DNA of 17,720 nucleotides, taken from NCBI RefSeq assembly GCF_938045405.1, contig NZ_CALIMW010000163.1:1-17720 (forward strand), given 5' to 3'. This document shows, one piece after another, positions 1-7,008 of the stretch; positions within the stretch are counted from its first letter, which is position 1; every line of letters starts with the position of its first letter. This stretch comes from an uncultured Campylobacter sp. (GTDB lineage: Bacteria > Campylobacterota > Campylobacteria > Campylobacterales > Campylobacteraceae). A program made the position numbers and the translations under genes. The notes under the pieces were generated by a model. It searched no databases, was not told where the DNA came from, and was given only the letters and a program-made list of their open reading frames with translations.

Positions 1-64
1 CATATTCCTTTTTTACCTCCCACTCAGCTTTCCATGCGAACATTTTTACTATAAAATCCAGCAT
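1..64 (-). CDS. 5' end of unrecognised gene, cut by left edge
   Basis: The reverse strand reads an open frame beginning MLDFIVKMFAWKAEWEVKK and leaving the window at position 1. I chose the ATG at 64 because a strong AGGAG ribosome site lies 6 nt before it. The in-frame ATG at 70 directly abuts that site and is too close. Only 21 codons are visible. The N-terminus is short, hydrophobic and aromatic, which could fit a membrane-associated protein, but I do not recognise it. It lies in the same direction as the 171-506 gene, about 107 bp downstream of its stop. Confidence 0.5.
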   Translation of the reverse strand, partial: MLDFIVKMFAWKAEWEVKKEY

Positions 65-170
65 TTTCATCTCCTTTTTTTAAGGCGAGTCGCATAAAAA
101 TGAAATTCTGTCGCTCCACGTGAAATTAAAGAATTCTATCTAATCGGCGCTTAAAATTTTTAATTTTGGG

Positions 171-506
171 CTATTTGTCGGCGTTTTGGACGAGCGCTTT
201 TTCGTATTTTTCGATAAAGCTTCGCCCTGACTCGCATAGACGGTAGATGAAAATCTTCGACGCCTTGCCCGCATCAAGCCCCGTGTCCTTAATGCTTTCG
301 CGCTGCAGATAGCCCCAGTTTTTATGAATTATGTCAAGAGTCGATTTGATCGATGTGTAGTTGCGCCCACTCGCAGCTGCGAATTCGTTTACGGGCCTCA
401 TAAACTCCGCATCGCTTTGCTTATTGCGACATAAAAGTCCCTTTTCGCCTTGCGATTCGACCAGTTTTAGCGTTTCATAAATGAGTTTGTCTTTTAATTT
501 GATCAT
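171..506 (-). CDS. small hypothetical protein, possible winged-helix DNA-binding protein
   Basis: This 111-residue protein is not one I recognise. It begins MIKLKDKLIYETLKLVESQG and ends KYEKALVQNADK. The order of an amphipathic helix, a second helix pair (FAAASGRNYTSIKSTLDII) and then a strand-like stretch (WGYLQRESI...IFIYRL) resembles a winged helix-turn-helix fold. That is inference from the pattern, not a family match. The ATG at 506 is preferred because AAGGGA precedes it at good spacing. The frame can be extended to a TTG at 542, but this would place the start almost on top of a candidate promoter. The gene sits downstream of the AAA ATPase gene in the same direction, but has its own promoter and a palindromic operator-like site. 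If it binds DNA, self-regulation is the natural guess. Confidence 0.6.
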   Translation of the reverse strand: MIKLKDKLIYETLKLVESQGEKGLLCRNKQSDAEFMRPVNEFAAASGRNYTSIKSTLDIIHKNWGYLQRESIKDTGLDAGKASKIFIYRLCESGRSFIEKYEKALVQNADK

Positions 507-546
507 CGGCTTTCCCTTGCGTAATTGATATGGGTTTGCCAAAATT

Positions 547-575
547 ATATCATAAAATTTATATTTTTATGATAT
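547..575 (-). promoter_or_regulatory. perfect 11-bp inverted repeat over a promoter
   Basis: The arms ATATCATAAAA (547-557) and TTTTATGATAT (565-575) are exact inverse complements separated by 7 nt. On the minus strand the spacer carries a -10-like TATAAA (558-563), and TTGACA lies at 580-585, 16 nt upstream. The palindrome therefore brackets the -10 box of a near-consensus promoter reading into the 171-506 gene, the classic position for a repressor operator. A second possible -10, TATAAT, is at 544-549. The arms contain no GC-rich stem, so a terminator is unlikely. Confidence 0.6.
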
Positions 576-585
576 GAAGTGTCAA
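558..585 (-). promoter_or_regulatory. sigma-70-like promoter for the small 171-506 gene
   Basis: On the minus strand, TTGACA (580-585) and TATAAA (558-563) are separated by 16 nt. Transcription would start near 551, giving a leader of about 45 nt before the ATG at 506. This supports transcription independent of the upstream ATPase gene, whose stop codon is only a few bases away at 590. Confidence 0.6.
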
Positions 586-589
586 TAAA

Positions 590-1921
590 TCAGAAGCTAA
601 GCACGAACTCATGAAACGGCACGACATCGCAGCGGATGCCCTCAATCTCGAGCCTGCCGGAGTTTGCCATAGAAACGACTTTTAAGCTCGTGATACCGAG
701 TCTCTTGAGCGCGCTTAAGATTTTGCGGAATTTTAAAAAGATGATGTCTGCGTCGCTGAAAGGAATGACGAGAACCCCCATTTTTAGAGCAGGCAGGTAA
801 AAATCCAGCTCTTTTGTGTAAAAAATCGGCGTATTTAGCCCCAAAAGCTCGCAAAAAAGAACGTTGGCAAATTTTTTCGAGAAGTCCTTTTTGCTTGTTA
901 AAATTTCTCGCATATTAAAATGTGAAAAATATAGTTTTTTTGCGCGCGCGGGCTCGCCCGCTTTGCTTAAAAATCTGATGAAATTTTCCCGCTCAAGTTT
1001 GGCGATAGTGCCGTATACGGCGTCTTTGGAGATCTTGATGCGCGGCTTTAGCGCGGTGTAAATTTTATTTGCGCTAAATGCGGCGTGGACGAAGCTTAGG
1101 CACTCTTTGAGGATTAAAATCTCCGTGCGGCTAAAGTTTGCCGTAAGCAGACTCTGCTCGAATTCTAAAATTTCGGCAGGCGCTATGAAGGGATTTTTTG
1201 CGCCGCCGCCTTGGGCTAAAAACGCCGAAATCATCGAGTTTATCTCGTTGTGGCGCTTATCGAAGGCGATAAATTCTTCAAATGAAAGCGGCAAAAGCTC
1301 AAGCCGCTCAAAGCCCGGCAGGACCAACTCTTTATCGCGAGTAGAGATGATAAAACGCTTTAAATTTAGCCCCCCAGCGAAGCTTTGAAGCGATGAAATT
1401 TCAAAATCGGCGCTACTAAAATTATCCAAAAAAAGCGATGAAATTTGCTCGTTGGCGGCTAAAAATTCTTTGATCTCGCGGAAGAAATTCTCGCTCCTGC
1501 TTTTTGCGCCATCGGACTCCGCATTTTTTGCGTTGTTTGAGCCATTTGCGCTTGCGTTTTTTGTATCTGTATTTTTTACGGCGGCGCGGTAAAATTCGCC
1601 CGTATCCGAAATTTCCGCGCCAAGCATAGCTTCTCTGCTTATTTCATATTCATTTGCTTCGCTAGTCTTTGTATTGTCCGCACTATTTCTAGCTGCAAAA
1701 ATTGCATCATTCGCTACCGCCTCTTCAAGGCGTAGATCGGCTAAATTTAGATACAAAATTTCATCTTTTTTAAGTTCTGAAATTTCATTTTTCAGCACGG
1801 CGCTTTTGCCGGAATTTAGCACTCCATAGATTATGGTTTTGGGAGAGTTTATACCTCTTTTGCGCGGGATAAAGCCCGCAAATTCCGGTGGATTTTCGTA
1901 AAAAAATTTTAGATCATTCAT
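590..1921 (-). CDS. AAA-type ATPase, AAA_14/archaeal-ATPase-like, with wHTH and degenerate C-terminal domain
   Basis: This 443-residue protein has an N-terminal P-loop ATPase domain. Walker A is GVLNSGKS at 33-40, a Walker B-like strand LFLDNF is at 163-168, IISTRD is at 191-196, and LSFEEF at 212-217 matches the PLSFxEF motif common in AAA_14 ATPases. A winged-helix region follows at about 284-318 (SANKIYTALKPRIKIS...LERENFI). The C-terminal 120 residues (YFSHFNMREIL, FANVLFCELLGL, ELDFYLP) resemble the DUF4143/DUF234-type nuclease-like end of these ATPases. The expected ExK after the ELDF acidic residue is not seen, so nuclease activity is doubtful. Residues 76-145 form an Ala/Asn/Ser-rich low-complexity insertion between Walker A and B. 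The ATG at 1921 has no clear ribosome site. Its cellular role is unknown; the gene diverges from the S10 operon. Confidence 0.75.
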   Translation of the reverse strand: MNDLKFFYENPPEFAGFIPRKRGINSPKTIIYGVLNSGKSAVLKNEISELKKDEILYLNLADLRLEEAVANDAIFAARNSADNTKTSEANEYEISREAMLGAEISDTGEFYRAAVKNTDTKNASANGSNNAKNAESDGAKSRSENFFREIKEFLAANEQISSLFLDNFSSADFEISSLQSFAGGLNLKRFIISTRDKELVLPGFERLELLPLSFEEFIAFDKRHNEINSMISAFLAQGGGAKNPFIAPAEILEFEQSLLTANFSRTEILILKECLSFVHAAFSANKIYTALKPRIKISKDAVYGTIAKLERENFIRFLSKAGEPARAKKLYFSHFNMREILTSKKDFSKKFANVLFCELLGLNTPIFYTKELDFYLPALKMGVLVIPFSDADIIFLKFRKILSALKRLGITSLKVVSMANSGRLEIEGIRCDVVPFHEFVLSF

Positions 1922-1937
1922 GGCGAGTATTTTAAAA

Positions 1938-1959
1938 TTTTCCTTATTAAAAGGAAATA
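1938..1959. repeat. palindromic repeat, copy 1
   Basis: Arms TTTCCTT (1939-1945) and AAGGAAA (1951-1957) flank ATTAA. The whole 22-bp unit recurs without mismatch at 2063-2084. This copy lies 17 bp before the ATPase ATG at 1921, where a bound protein could block ATPase expression. Confidence 0.7.
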
Positions 1960-2062
1960 AATCTGAAAAATTCTATGAAATTTTTATATCTATTTCAAAT
2001 TTATCTAAAATTTTTGTATTGAAAATTTCCAGCACCCTAAAAATTTTCGAAATTCTATATAT

Positions 2063-2084
2063 TTTTCCTTATTAAAAGGAAATA
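2063..2084. repeat. palindromic repeat, copy 2
   Basis: This is an exact copy of the 1938-1959 unit, offset by 125 bp, or about 12 helical turns. It ends 24 bp upstream of the rpsJ -35 box, a position compatible with an activator site or the distal half of a looping operator. Confidence 0.7.
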
Positions 2085-2108
2085 TTTCCATAAAATTTGG
2101 CTATTTTC

Positions 2109-2137
2109 TTGACAAAGCCGGAGCGCTTTTATATAAT
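2109..2137 (+). promoter_or_regulatory. consensus sigma-70 promoter of the S10-spc operon
   Basis: TTGACA (2109-2114) and TATAAT (2132-2137) are separated by 17 nt, a full match to the bacterial housekeeping consensus. Transcription should start near 2144, about 57 nt before rpsJ. A full -35 box is notable because many Campylobacter promoters have a weak one; the high demand for ribosomal proteins fits. Confidence 0.9.
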
Positions 2138-2143
2138 GTGCGT

Positions 2144-2177
2144 CTTTTGTTTGAAACAAAAGGTCGCGCGTTGCGAC
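2144..2177 (+). promoter_or_regulatory. two adjoining hairpins in the S10 mRNA leader
   Basis: Hairpin 1 pairs CTTTTGT (2144-2150) with ACAAAAG (2156-2162) around TTGAA. Hairpin 2 follows with no gap, pairing GTCGC (2163-2167) with GCGAC (2173-2177) around GCGTT. The first stem begins at the predicted transcription start. The pair could protect the 5' end or serve as a target for autoregulation by a ribosomal protein. It does not look like the long gamma-proteobacterial S10 leader bound by L4. A ribosome site AAGGA follows at 2190-2194. Confidence 0.6.
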
Positions 2178-2200
2178 AAGTTCTTTATTAAGGAAAAGTG

Positions 2201-2512
2201 ATGCAAAAAATTAGGTTAAAACTCAAGGCTTATGACCATCGAGTTTTAGATCGCACAGTTTCGGCTATCGTTGAAGCCGTAAAAAGAACAGGTGCGGACG
2301 TCAGAGGTCCCGTGCCGATGCCTACGAAGATTAAACGCTACACCGTTTTAAGATCTCCGCACGTAAATAAAGACTCCAGAGAGCAGTTTGAGATGAAAAT
2401 TCACGCTCGTATGCTAGACATCGTAGCGGCTACGCCAGATACGGTTGATTCGCTAACTAAGCTTGATTTGGCTCCGGAAGTCAACGTCGAAGTTCACGCG
2501 ATGGGCAAATAA
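2201..2512 (+). CDS. rpsJ: 30S ribosomal protein S10
   Basis: The protein has 103 residues, the usual family length. GPVPMPTK at 36-43 is followed by the conserved loop KRYTVLRSPHVNKDSREQFE, which inserts into the 30S head near S3, S9 and S14. The ATG at 2201 is preferred over the adjacent in-frame GTG at 2198 because AAGGA sits 6 nt before it and the family begins MQKIRLKL. This is the first gene of the S10-spc operon and lies directly behind the consensus promoter and hairpin leader. S10 also serves as NusE in transcription antitermination. Confidence 0.97.
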   Translation: MQKIRLKLKAYDHRVLDRTVSAIVEAVKRTGADVRGPVPMPTKIKRYTVLRSPHVNKDSREQFEMKIHARMLDIVAATPDTVDSLTKLDLAPEVNVEVHAMGK

Positions 2513-2523
2513 GGGGTAAAACA

Positions 2524-3102
2524 ATGGAATATATCGTAGAAAAAATAGGTATGAGTAGGACGATCGACACGAGCAGCACGCCCGTGACTCTTTTACGACT
2601 TATCAATACCAAAATTTGCGAAGTTTGCGATGAGAAAAAAGCTATCGTAGCCTACGCAGACGGAAAAGCGTATAACAAAGCTATCGCCGGAATTCAAAAG
2701 AAATATAGCCTAAGCAAGGAATTTAATAAATTTGCGACTCTAAGCTTAGAAAATGCCGAGCTTGGCGATCAAAATTTAGATGTTTTGAGCGGAGCAAAGA
2801 TCGTAAAAGTAAGCTTCAGATCCAAGGGCAAGGGCTATCAGGGCGTTATTAAGCGCCATGGCTTTGCGGGCGGTCCTGCAGCGCACGGTAGCCGCTTCCA
2901 CCGAAGGCCTGGTTCTATTGGCAACTGCGAGTGGCCCGGTCGCGTTCAGCCTGGTATGAGGATGGCGGGACACACTGGAAACGAAACGATCACTGCTAAA
3001 AACGAAGTCGTAAGCTTTGATGCCGAGAATAAAATTTTAGTGCTTAAGGGCTCGGTTCCTGGATTTAACGGTGCAATGGGCAGAATAAGGATAGTAAAAT
3101 GA
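2524..3102 (+). CDS. rplC: 50S ribosomal protein L3
   Basis: This 192-residue L3 binds 23S rRNA early in 50S assembly and reaches toward the peptidyl transferase centre. GYQGVIKRHGF at 104-114 and the following AHGSRFHRRPGSIG and WPGRVQPGMRMAGH segments form the conserved extended loop. The start has AAGGGG 7 nt before it. The gene follows rpsJ by 11 nt, and its TGA overlaps the rplD ATG in an ATGA, suggesting translational coupling. Confidence 0.97.
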   Translation: MEYIVEKIGMSRTIDTSSTPVTLLRLINTKICEVCDEKKAIVAYADGKAYNKAIAGIQKKYSLSKEFNKFATLSLENAELGDQNLDVLSGAKIVKVSFRSKGKGYQGVIKRHGFAGGPAAHGSRFHRRPGSIGNCEWPGRVQPGMRMAGHTGNETITAKNEVVSFDAENKILVLKGSVPGFNGAMGRIRIVK

Positions 3103-3713
3103 GTAAAGTAAGCGTGCTTAACGAAAAACTAGAAAAAGCAAGCGAAATTGAAATTCCTGCGAAATTTTCGGAGGTTAATTCGCACAATCTATATTTGTAC
3201 GTCAAATCTTACCTTGCTTCGCTTCGCGCAAATACGGCTAACGCTAAAACTCGCGCCGAGGTTAGCGGCGGCGGTAAAAAACCGTGGCGACAAAAGGGTC
3301 GCGGTGGCGCACGTGCGGGCTCAACGAGAACCAATGTCTGGGTAGGCGGCGCGGTCGCATTCGGTCCGACTAACGAGCGAAATTATGAGCAGAAGGTCAA
3401 TAAAAAGCAAAAACGTCTTGCGCTGGAATTTGCTATCAATGAGAAAGCAAACGAGGGTAAAATTTTTATCTTCGACGATTTGGAGCTAAAAAGCGGTAAA
3501 ACCAAAGATGCGGCAAATTTTATTAAGAAACTAGGCGTTAGAGATGCGCTAATCGTTAAAAACGAGCTAGACGCGCAAACTCTTTTGGCCTATAGAAATC
3601 TAAAAAATTGCTATGTCATCGATGCAAGCGAGGTCAATGCTTACCTAATCGCAGTTTACGGCTCGGTCGTATTCGAAAAAGCGGCATTTGAATCAATAGT
3701 GAAAGAGGACTAA
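3099..3713 (+). CDS. rplD: 50S ribosomal protein L4
   Basis: The protein has 204 residues. The positively charged loop GGGKKPWRQKGRGGARAGS at 57-75 is the segment that lines the nascent peptide exit tunnel and is a known site of macrolide resistance changes; nothing unusual is seen in it. AAGGA precedes the ATG, which overlaps the rplC stop by 4 nt. In E. coli L4 represses its own operon through the S10 leader; whether this happens with the much shorter leader here is not known. Confidence 0.97.
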   Translation: MSKVSVLNEKLEKASEIEIPAKFSEVNSHNLYLYVKSYLASLRANTANAKTRAEVSGGGKKPWRQKGRGGARAGSTRTNVWVGGAVAFGPTNERNYEQKVNKKQKRLALEFAINEKANEGKIFIFDDLELKSGKTKDAANFIKKLGVRDALIVKNELDAQTLLAYRNLKNCYVIDASEVNAYLIAVYGSVVFEKAAFESIVKED

Positions 3714-3714
3714 A

Positions 3715-3996
3715 ATGGCAGATATAACAGATATCAAAACGATCCTTTATACGGAAAAGTCTCTCGGTCTTCAAGAAAACGGCGCGGTCGTTATCCAAAC
3801 TAGCCCGTCGGTTACGAAAAACGGACTAAAGAGCGTTTTGAAGAACTATTTCGGGATCACTCCGCTAAAGATAAATTCTTTAAGACAGGACGGCAAAGTA
3901 AAAAGATTTAGAGGTAAAATGGGCGCTAGAAACGATGTGAAAAAATTCTACGTCAAGCTACCTGAAGGTGCAAGTCTAGAAAGCGTGGAGGCGTAA
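3715..3996 (+). CDS. rplW: 50S ribosomal protein L23
   Basis: This 93-residue L23 sits at the exit of the peptide tunnel, where trigger factor and the signal recognition particle dock. The N-terminal TEKS motif (LYTEKSLGL) and the KVKRFRGKMG basic segment near residue 63-72 are typical. It starts one base after the rplD stop, with GAGGA of the rplD end acting as ribosome site. Confidence 0.95.
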   Translation: MADITDIKTILYTEKSLGLQENGAVVIQTSPSVTKNGLKSVLKNYFGITPLKINSLRQDGKVKRFRGKMGARNDVKKFYVKLPEGASLESVEA

Positions 3997-3997
3997 A

Positions 3998-4828
3998 ATG
4001 GCGATTAAAACTTATAAACCGTATACTCCAAGTAGAAGATTTATGACTGGTCTTAGCAGCGAGGATATCACTGCAAAAGCTAGCGTTAGAGGCTTGCTTG
4101 TTAAAATTCCTGCCGCAGCCGGAAGGAACAATAACGGTCGCATTACTAGCCGCCATAAACAAGCAGGAGCTGCTAAACTTTATAGAATCATCGATTTTAA
4201 GCGAAATAAATTCGGCGTTGCTGGCAAGGTTGAGGCGATCGAATACGATCCGAATCGCAACTGCCGTATCGCGCTGATTTCATACGCAGACGGTGAGAAA
4301 CGTTACATCATCAAGCCTAACGATCTTAAAGTGGGCGATGTGGTAGCCGCTGCCGAGGGCGGATTAGATATTAAACCGGGTAACGCGATGAAGATGAAAA
4401 ATATCCCTGTGGGAACTATCCTGCATAATATCGAGTTAAAACCAGGCAAAGGTGCTCAAATGGCGCGTAGCGCAGGAGGCTATGCTCAGCTAATGGGTAA
4501 AGAGGAAAAATATGTCATTTTGCGTCTGCCTAGCGGCGAGATGAGAAGAGTACTTGCAGAGTGTATGGCTAGTATCGGCGTAGTAGGTAACGAAGAGTGG
4601 GCAAACGTCGTCATTGGTAAAGCCGGACGTAACCGCCACAGAGGTATCCGCCCTCAAACCAGAGGTTCTGCGATGAACCCGGTAGATCACCCACACGGCG
4701 GTGGCGAGGGTAAGAAAAACTCCGGCCGCCATCCGGTAACTCCGTGGGGTAAACCGACGAAGGGCTATAAAACTCGCCATAAAAAAGCGAGCGATAAGCT
4801 TATAATTTCAAGAAGGAAAGGAAAATAA
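3998..4828 (+). CDS. rplB: 50S ribosomal protein L2
   Basis: This 276-residue L2 is one of the most conserved large-subunit proteins and is needed for subunit joining and peptidyl transfer. GRNNNGRITSRHKQAG lies near residues 46-61, and the signature NPVDHPHGGGEG begins at residue 227, including the His close to the catalytic centre. The C-terminus is the usual basic tail (LIISRRKGK). It begins one base after the rplW stop; GGAGG inside the end of rplW serves as ribosome site. Confidence 0.98.
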   Translation: MAIKTYKPYTPSRRFMTGLSSEDITAKASVRGLLVKIPAAAGRNNNGRITSRHKQAGAAKLYRIIDFKRNKFGVAGKVEAIEYDPNRNCRIALISYADGEKRYIIKPNDLKVGDVVAAAEGGLDIKPGNAMKMKNIPVGTILHNIELKPGKGAQMARSAGGYAQLMGKEEKYVILRLPSGEMRRVLAECMASIGVVGNEEWANVVIGKAGRNRHRGIRPQTRGSAMNPVDHPHGGGEGKKNSGRHPVTPWGKPTKGYKTRHKKASDKLIISRRKGK

Positions 4829-4830
4829 AA

Positions 4831-5112
4831 ATGGCTAGATCGCTAAAAAAAGGTCCTTTCGTAGATGATCACGTAATGAAAAAAGTCGTTGCGGCAAAGA
4901 AAGCCGGCGATAACAAACCGATCAAGACTTGGTCGAGACGAAGCACGATCGTGCCTGAGATGATCGGACTTACGTTTAACGTTCATAACGGAAAGAATTT
5001 TATCCCGGTTTACGTCACCGAGCATCATATCGGTTATAAATTAGGCGAGTTCGCTCCTACGCGCACTTTCAAGGGCCACAAAGGCTCCGTGCAGAAAAAG
5101 ATCGGCAAGTAA
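4831..5112 (+). CDS. rpsS: 30S ribosomal protein S19
   Basis: The 93-residue S19 starts with the family hallmark MARSLKKGPFVDDHVMKKV and contains TWSRRSTIVPEMIG and the C-terminal FAPTRTFKGHKG. It forms a complex with S13 in the 30S head near the A-site tRNA. It starts two bases after the rplB stop, with AAGGAAAGGA upstream. Confidence 0.97.
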   Translation: MARSLKKGPFVDDHVMKKVVAAKKAGDNKPIKTWSRRSTIVPEMIGLTFNVHNGKNFIPVYVTEHHIGYKLGEFAPTRTFKGHKGSVQKKIGK

Positions 5113-5121
5113 GGATAGAAT

Positions 5122-5454
5122 ATGAGTAAATCAACTATTAAATTTGTTCGCCTTTCGCCGACAAAAGCAAGACTTATCGCAAAACAAATTCAAGGCATGA
5201 ATGCGGAATTTGCCCTTGCCACTTTGGAATTTACGCCTAATCGCGGTGCGAAATATATCGCGACGGCGATTTCAAGCGCGGTCGCAAACGGCGGCTTTGA
5301 GCCTGAAGAGGTCGTAGTTACAAGCTGCCGAGTGGATGCTGGTCCTGTGCTTAAGAGATTTCGTCCGCGCGCCAGAGGTACGGCTAGCCGTATCCGCAAG
5401 CCTACTTCGCACATTATCGTCGAAGTAGCAAAACCAAGTAAGAAGGAAGCGTAA
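5122..5454 (+). CDS. rplV: 50S ribosomal protein L22
   Basis: This 110-residue L22 lines the narrowest part of the peptide exit tunnel with L4. The beta-hairpin segment RPRARGTASRIRKPTSHI at 81-98 is intact; insertions and deletions here are known to give macrolide resistance in other bacteria, and none is evident. The start has AAGGA at good spacing. Its TAA is followed directly by the rpsC ATG. Confidence 0.97.
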   Translation: MSKSTIKFVRLSPTKARLIAKQIQGMNAEFALATLEFTPNRGAKYIATAISSAVANGGFEPEEVVVTSCRVDAGPVLKRFRPRARGTASRIRKPTSHIIVEVAKPSKKEA

Positions 5455-6150
5455 ATGGGACAGAAAGTAAATCCGATCGGTTTAAGATTAGGAATTAATC
5501 GAAATTGGGAGTCTAGATGGTTTCCTTCTAAAGCGACGCTTTCCGAGAGTATCGGCGAGGATTACAAGATCCGCAAATTTTTAAAAGCTAAGCTTTACTA
5601 TGCGGGAATTAGCCAAATTCTTATCGAAAGAACGGCTAAGAAAATTCGCGTAACGATCGTAGCCGCAAGACCGGGTATTATCATCGGTAAAAAAGGCGGC
5701 GAGGTTGAAAATTTAAGAAGCGAAGTTGTTAAGCTAGTCAATAAAGACATAGCCATCAATATCAAAGAGGAGCGCAAAGTAGGCTCGAACGCACTTTTGG
5801 CTGCGGAAAACGTAGCTATGCAGCTAGAGCGCCGCGTTGCATTCCGCCGCGCTATGAAAAAGGTCATCCAAGGCGCTCAAAAAGCGGGCGCAAAGGGAAT
5901 TAAAATTTGCGTCGCAGGTCGCTTGGGCGGTGCAGAGATGGCTAGAACCGAATGGTATTTGGAGGGACGCGTTCCGCTTCATACTCTAAGGGCTAGGATC
6001 GATTACGGCTTTGCCGAAGCGCATACGACCTACGGTAATATCGGCATTAAGGTTTGGATCTTTAAGGGTGAAATTTTACAAAAAGGCATCCAGGCTGAAA
6101 AGACCGATGATGCGCCTAAAAAAACACGCAGACCAAGAAGAGGTAAATAG
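5455..6150 (+). CDS. rpsC: 30S ribosomal protein S3
   Basis: This 231-residue S3 begins with MGQKVNPIGLRLGINR. A KH RNA-binding domain is marked by GIIIGKKG at 74-81. The C-terminal domain contains GRLGGAEMARTEWY and LRARIDYGFAEA, which sit at the mRNA entry channel. The tail is basic (KKTRRPRRGK). It abuts rplV with no spacer, and AAGGA in the rplV 3' end acts as ribosome site. Confidence 0.98.
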   Translation: MGQKVNPIGLRLGINRNWESRWFPSKATLSESIGEDYKIRKFLKAKLYYAGISQILIERTAKKIRVTIVAARPGIIIGKKGGEVENLRSEVVKLVNKDIAINIKEERKVGSNALLAAENVAMQLERRVAFRRAMKKVIQGAQKAGAKGIKICVAGRLGGAEMARTEWYLEGRVPLHTLRARIDYGFAEAHTTYGNIGIKVWIFKGEILQKGIQAEKTDDAPKKTRRPRRGK

Positions 6151-6152
6151 TT

Positions 6153-6578
6153 ATGTTGATGCCAAAAAGAACAAAATACCGCAAGATGATGAAAGGTCGC
6201 AATCGCGGCTATGCGACGAGAGGAAATTCCTTGACATTCGGCGATTTCGGTATCAAAGCGGTAGAGGCGGGTAGGGTAAATTCTCGCCAGATCGAAGCGG
6301 CTCGTGTCGCGATGACGCGCTTCGTGAATCGTCAAGCTAAAATTTGGATTAAGGTATTCCCAGACAAACCGCTTACCAAAAAACCTCTACAAACTCGTAT
6401 GGGTAAAGGTAAGAGCGGCGTAGAAGAGTGGGTAATGAATATAAAACCGGGCAGGATCATTTTCGAGATGACCGGCGTTAGCGAAGAGGTTGCTAAAGAG
6501 GCGCTTATGCTTTCGATTCATAAACTACCTTTTAAAACGAAAATCGTAAGTAGGGAAAGCGAAAATGAAATATACTGA
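6153..6578 (+). CDS. rplP: 50S ribosomal protein L16
   Basis: This 141-residue L16 organises the A-site region of the 50S subunit. It begins MLMPKRTKYRKMMKGR; the family start (ML.PKRTK) argues for the ATG at 6153 rather than the second ATG two codons later. GNSLTFGDFGIKA and the IKVFPDKPLTKKPLQTRMGKG segment are conserved. The 3' end overlaps rpmC by 14 nt. Confidence 0.97.
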   Translation: MLMPKRTKYRKMMKGRNRGYATRGNSLTFGDFGIKAVEAGRVNSRQIEAARVAMTRFVNRQAKIWIKVFPDKPLTKKPLQTRMGKGKSGVEEWVMNIKPGRIIFEMTGVSEEVAKEALMLSIHKLPFKTKIVSRESENEIY

Positions 6579-6747
6579 TTTGAAAGATAAAGATTTAGCT
6601 GAGCTAAATTCTATGTTGAAACAAAGTAAGTTGCTTTTATTTACGGCTAGACAAAAGCTAAAAACTATGCAGCTAAGCAATCCTAACGAGATTCGCGCTA
6701 TCAAAAAAGATATCGCTAGAATCAACACCGCTATTAAAGCGAAATAA
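6565..6747 (+). CDS. rpmC: 50S ribosomal protein L29
   Basis: This 60-residue two-helix protein starts MKYTDLKDKDLAELN and has the usual LxxLR-like helical hairpin with IRAIKKDIARINT at the end. It sits at the peptide tunnel exit beside L23. The start lies inside the last codons of rplP, a 14-nt overlap that implies coupled translation. Confidence 0.95.
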   Translation: MKYTDLKDKDLAELNSMLKQSKLLLFTARQKLKTMQLSNPNEIRAIKKDIARINTAIKAK

Positions 6748-6756
6748 GGATAGGTT

Positions 6757-7008
6757 ATGGCATTTAAAAGAGAAATTCAAGGCGTAGTCGTAAAGAAGGC
6801 GGGCGATAAAACAGCTACCGTTTTGGTAGAGCGAAGGGTTATGCACCCTAGATATAGAAAGATCGTAAAAAGATTTAAAAAATATCTGATCCACGATGAA
6901 AACAACGTCGTGAAGATCGGCGACACGATATCTGCGATCGAGTGCAGACCGCTAAGCGCTAGAAAATCGTTTCGCTTAAAAGCGGTTTTGAAAACAGGAG
7001 TTGAATAA
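6757..7008 (+). CDS. rpsQ: 30S ribosomal protein S17
   Basis: This 83-residue OB-fold protein binds 16S rRNA early in 30S assembly. The signatures KREIQGVVVKKAGDKTATV and RRVMHPRYRKIVKRFKKY are present, as is the HDENNVVKIGDTISAIECRPLS core. AAGGA lies 6 nt before the start. The stop overlaps the rplN start by one base. Confidence 0.97.
   Translation: MAFKREIQGVVVKKAGDKTATVLVERRVMHPRYRKIVKRFKKYLIHDENNVVKIGDTISAIECRPLSARKSFRLKAVLKTGVE

Noticed and set aside
544..575. The 11-bp palindrome as a transcription terminator of the ATPase gene
   Set aside because: The arms are nearly all A/T and would form a weak RNA stem, and the element brackets a good promoter, so an operator fits better.
1107..1388. 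Plus-strand open frames within the ATPase gene
   Set aside because: They are opposite-strand shadows of a protein with Walker motifs and consistent domain structure; no ribosome site or family resemblance supports them.
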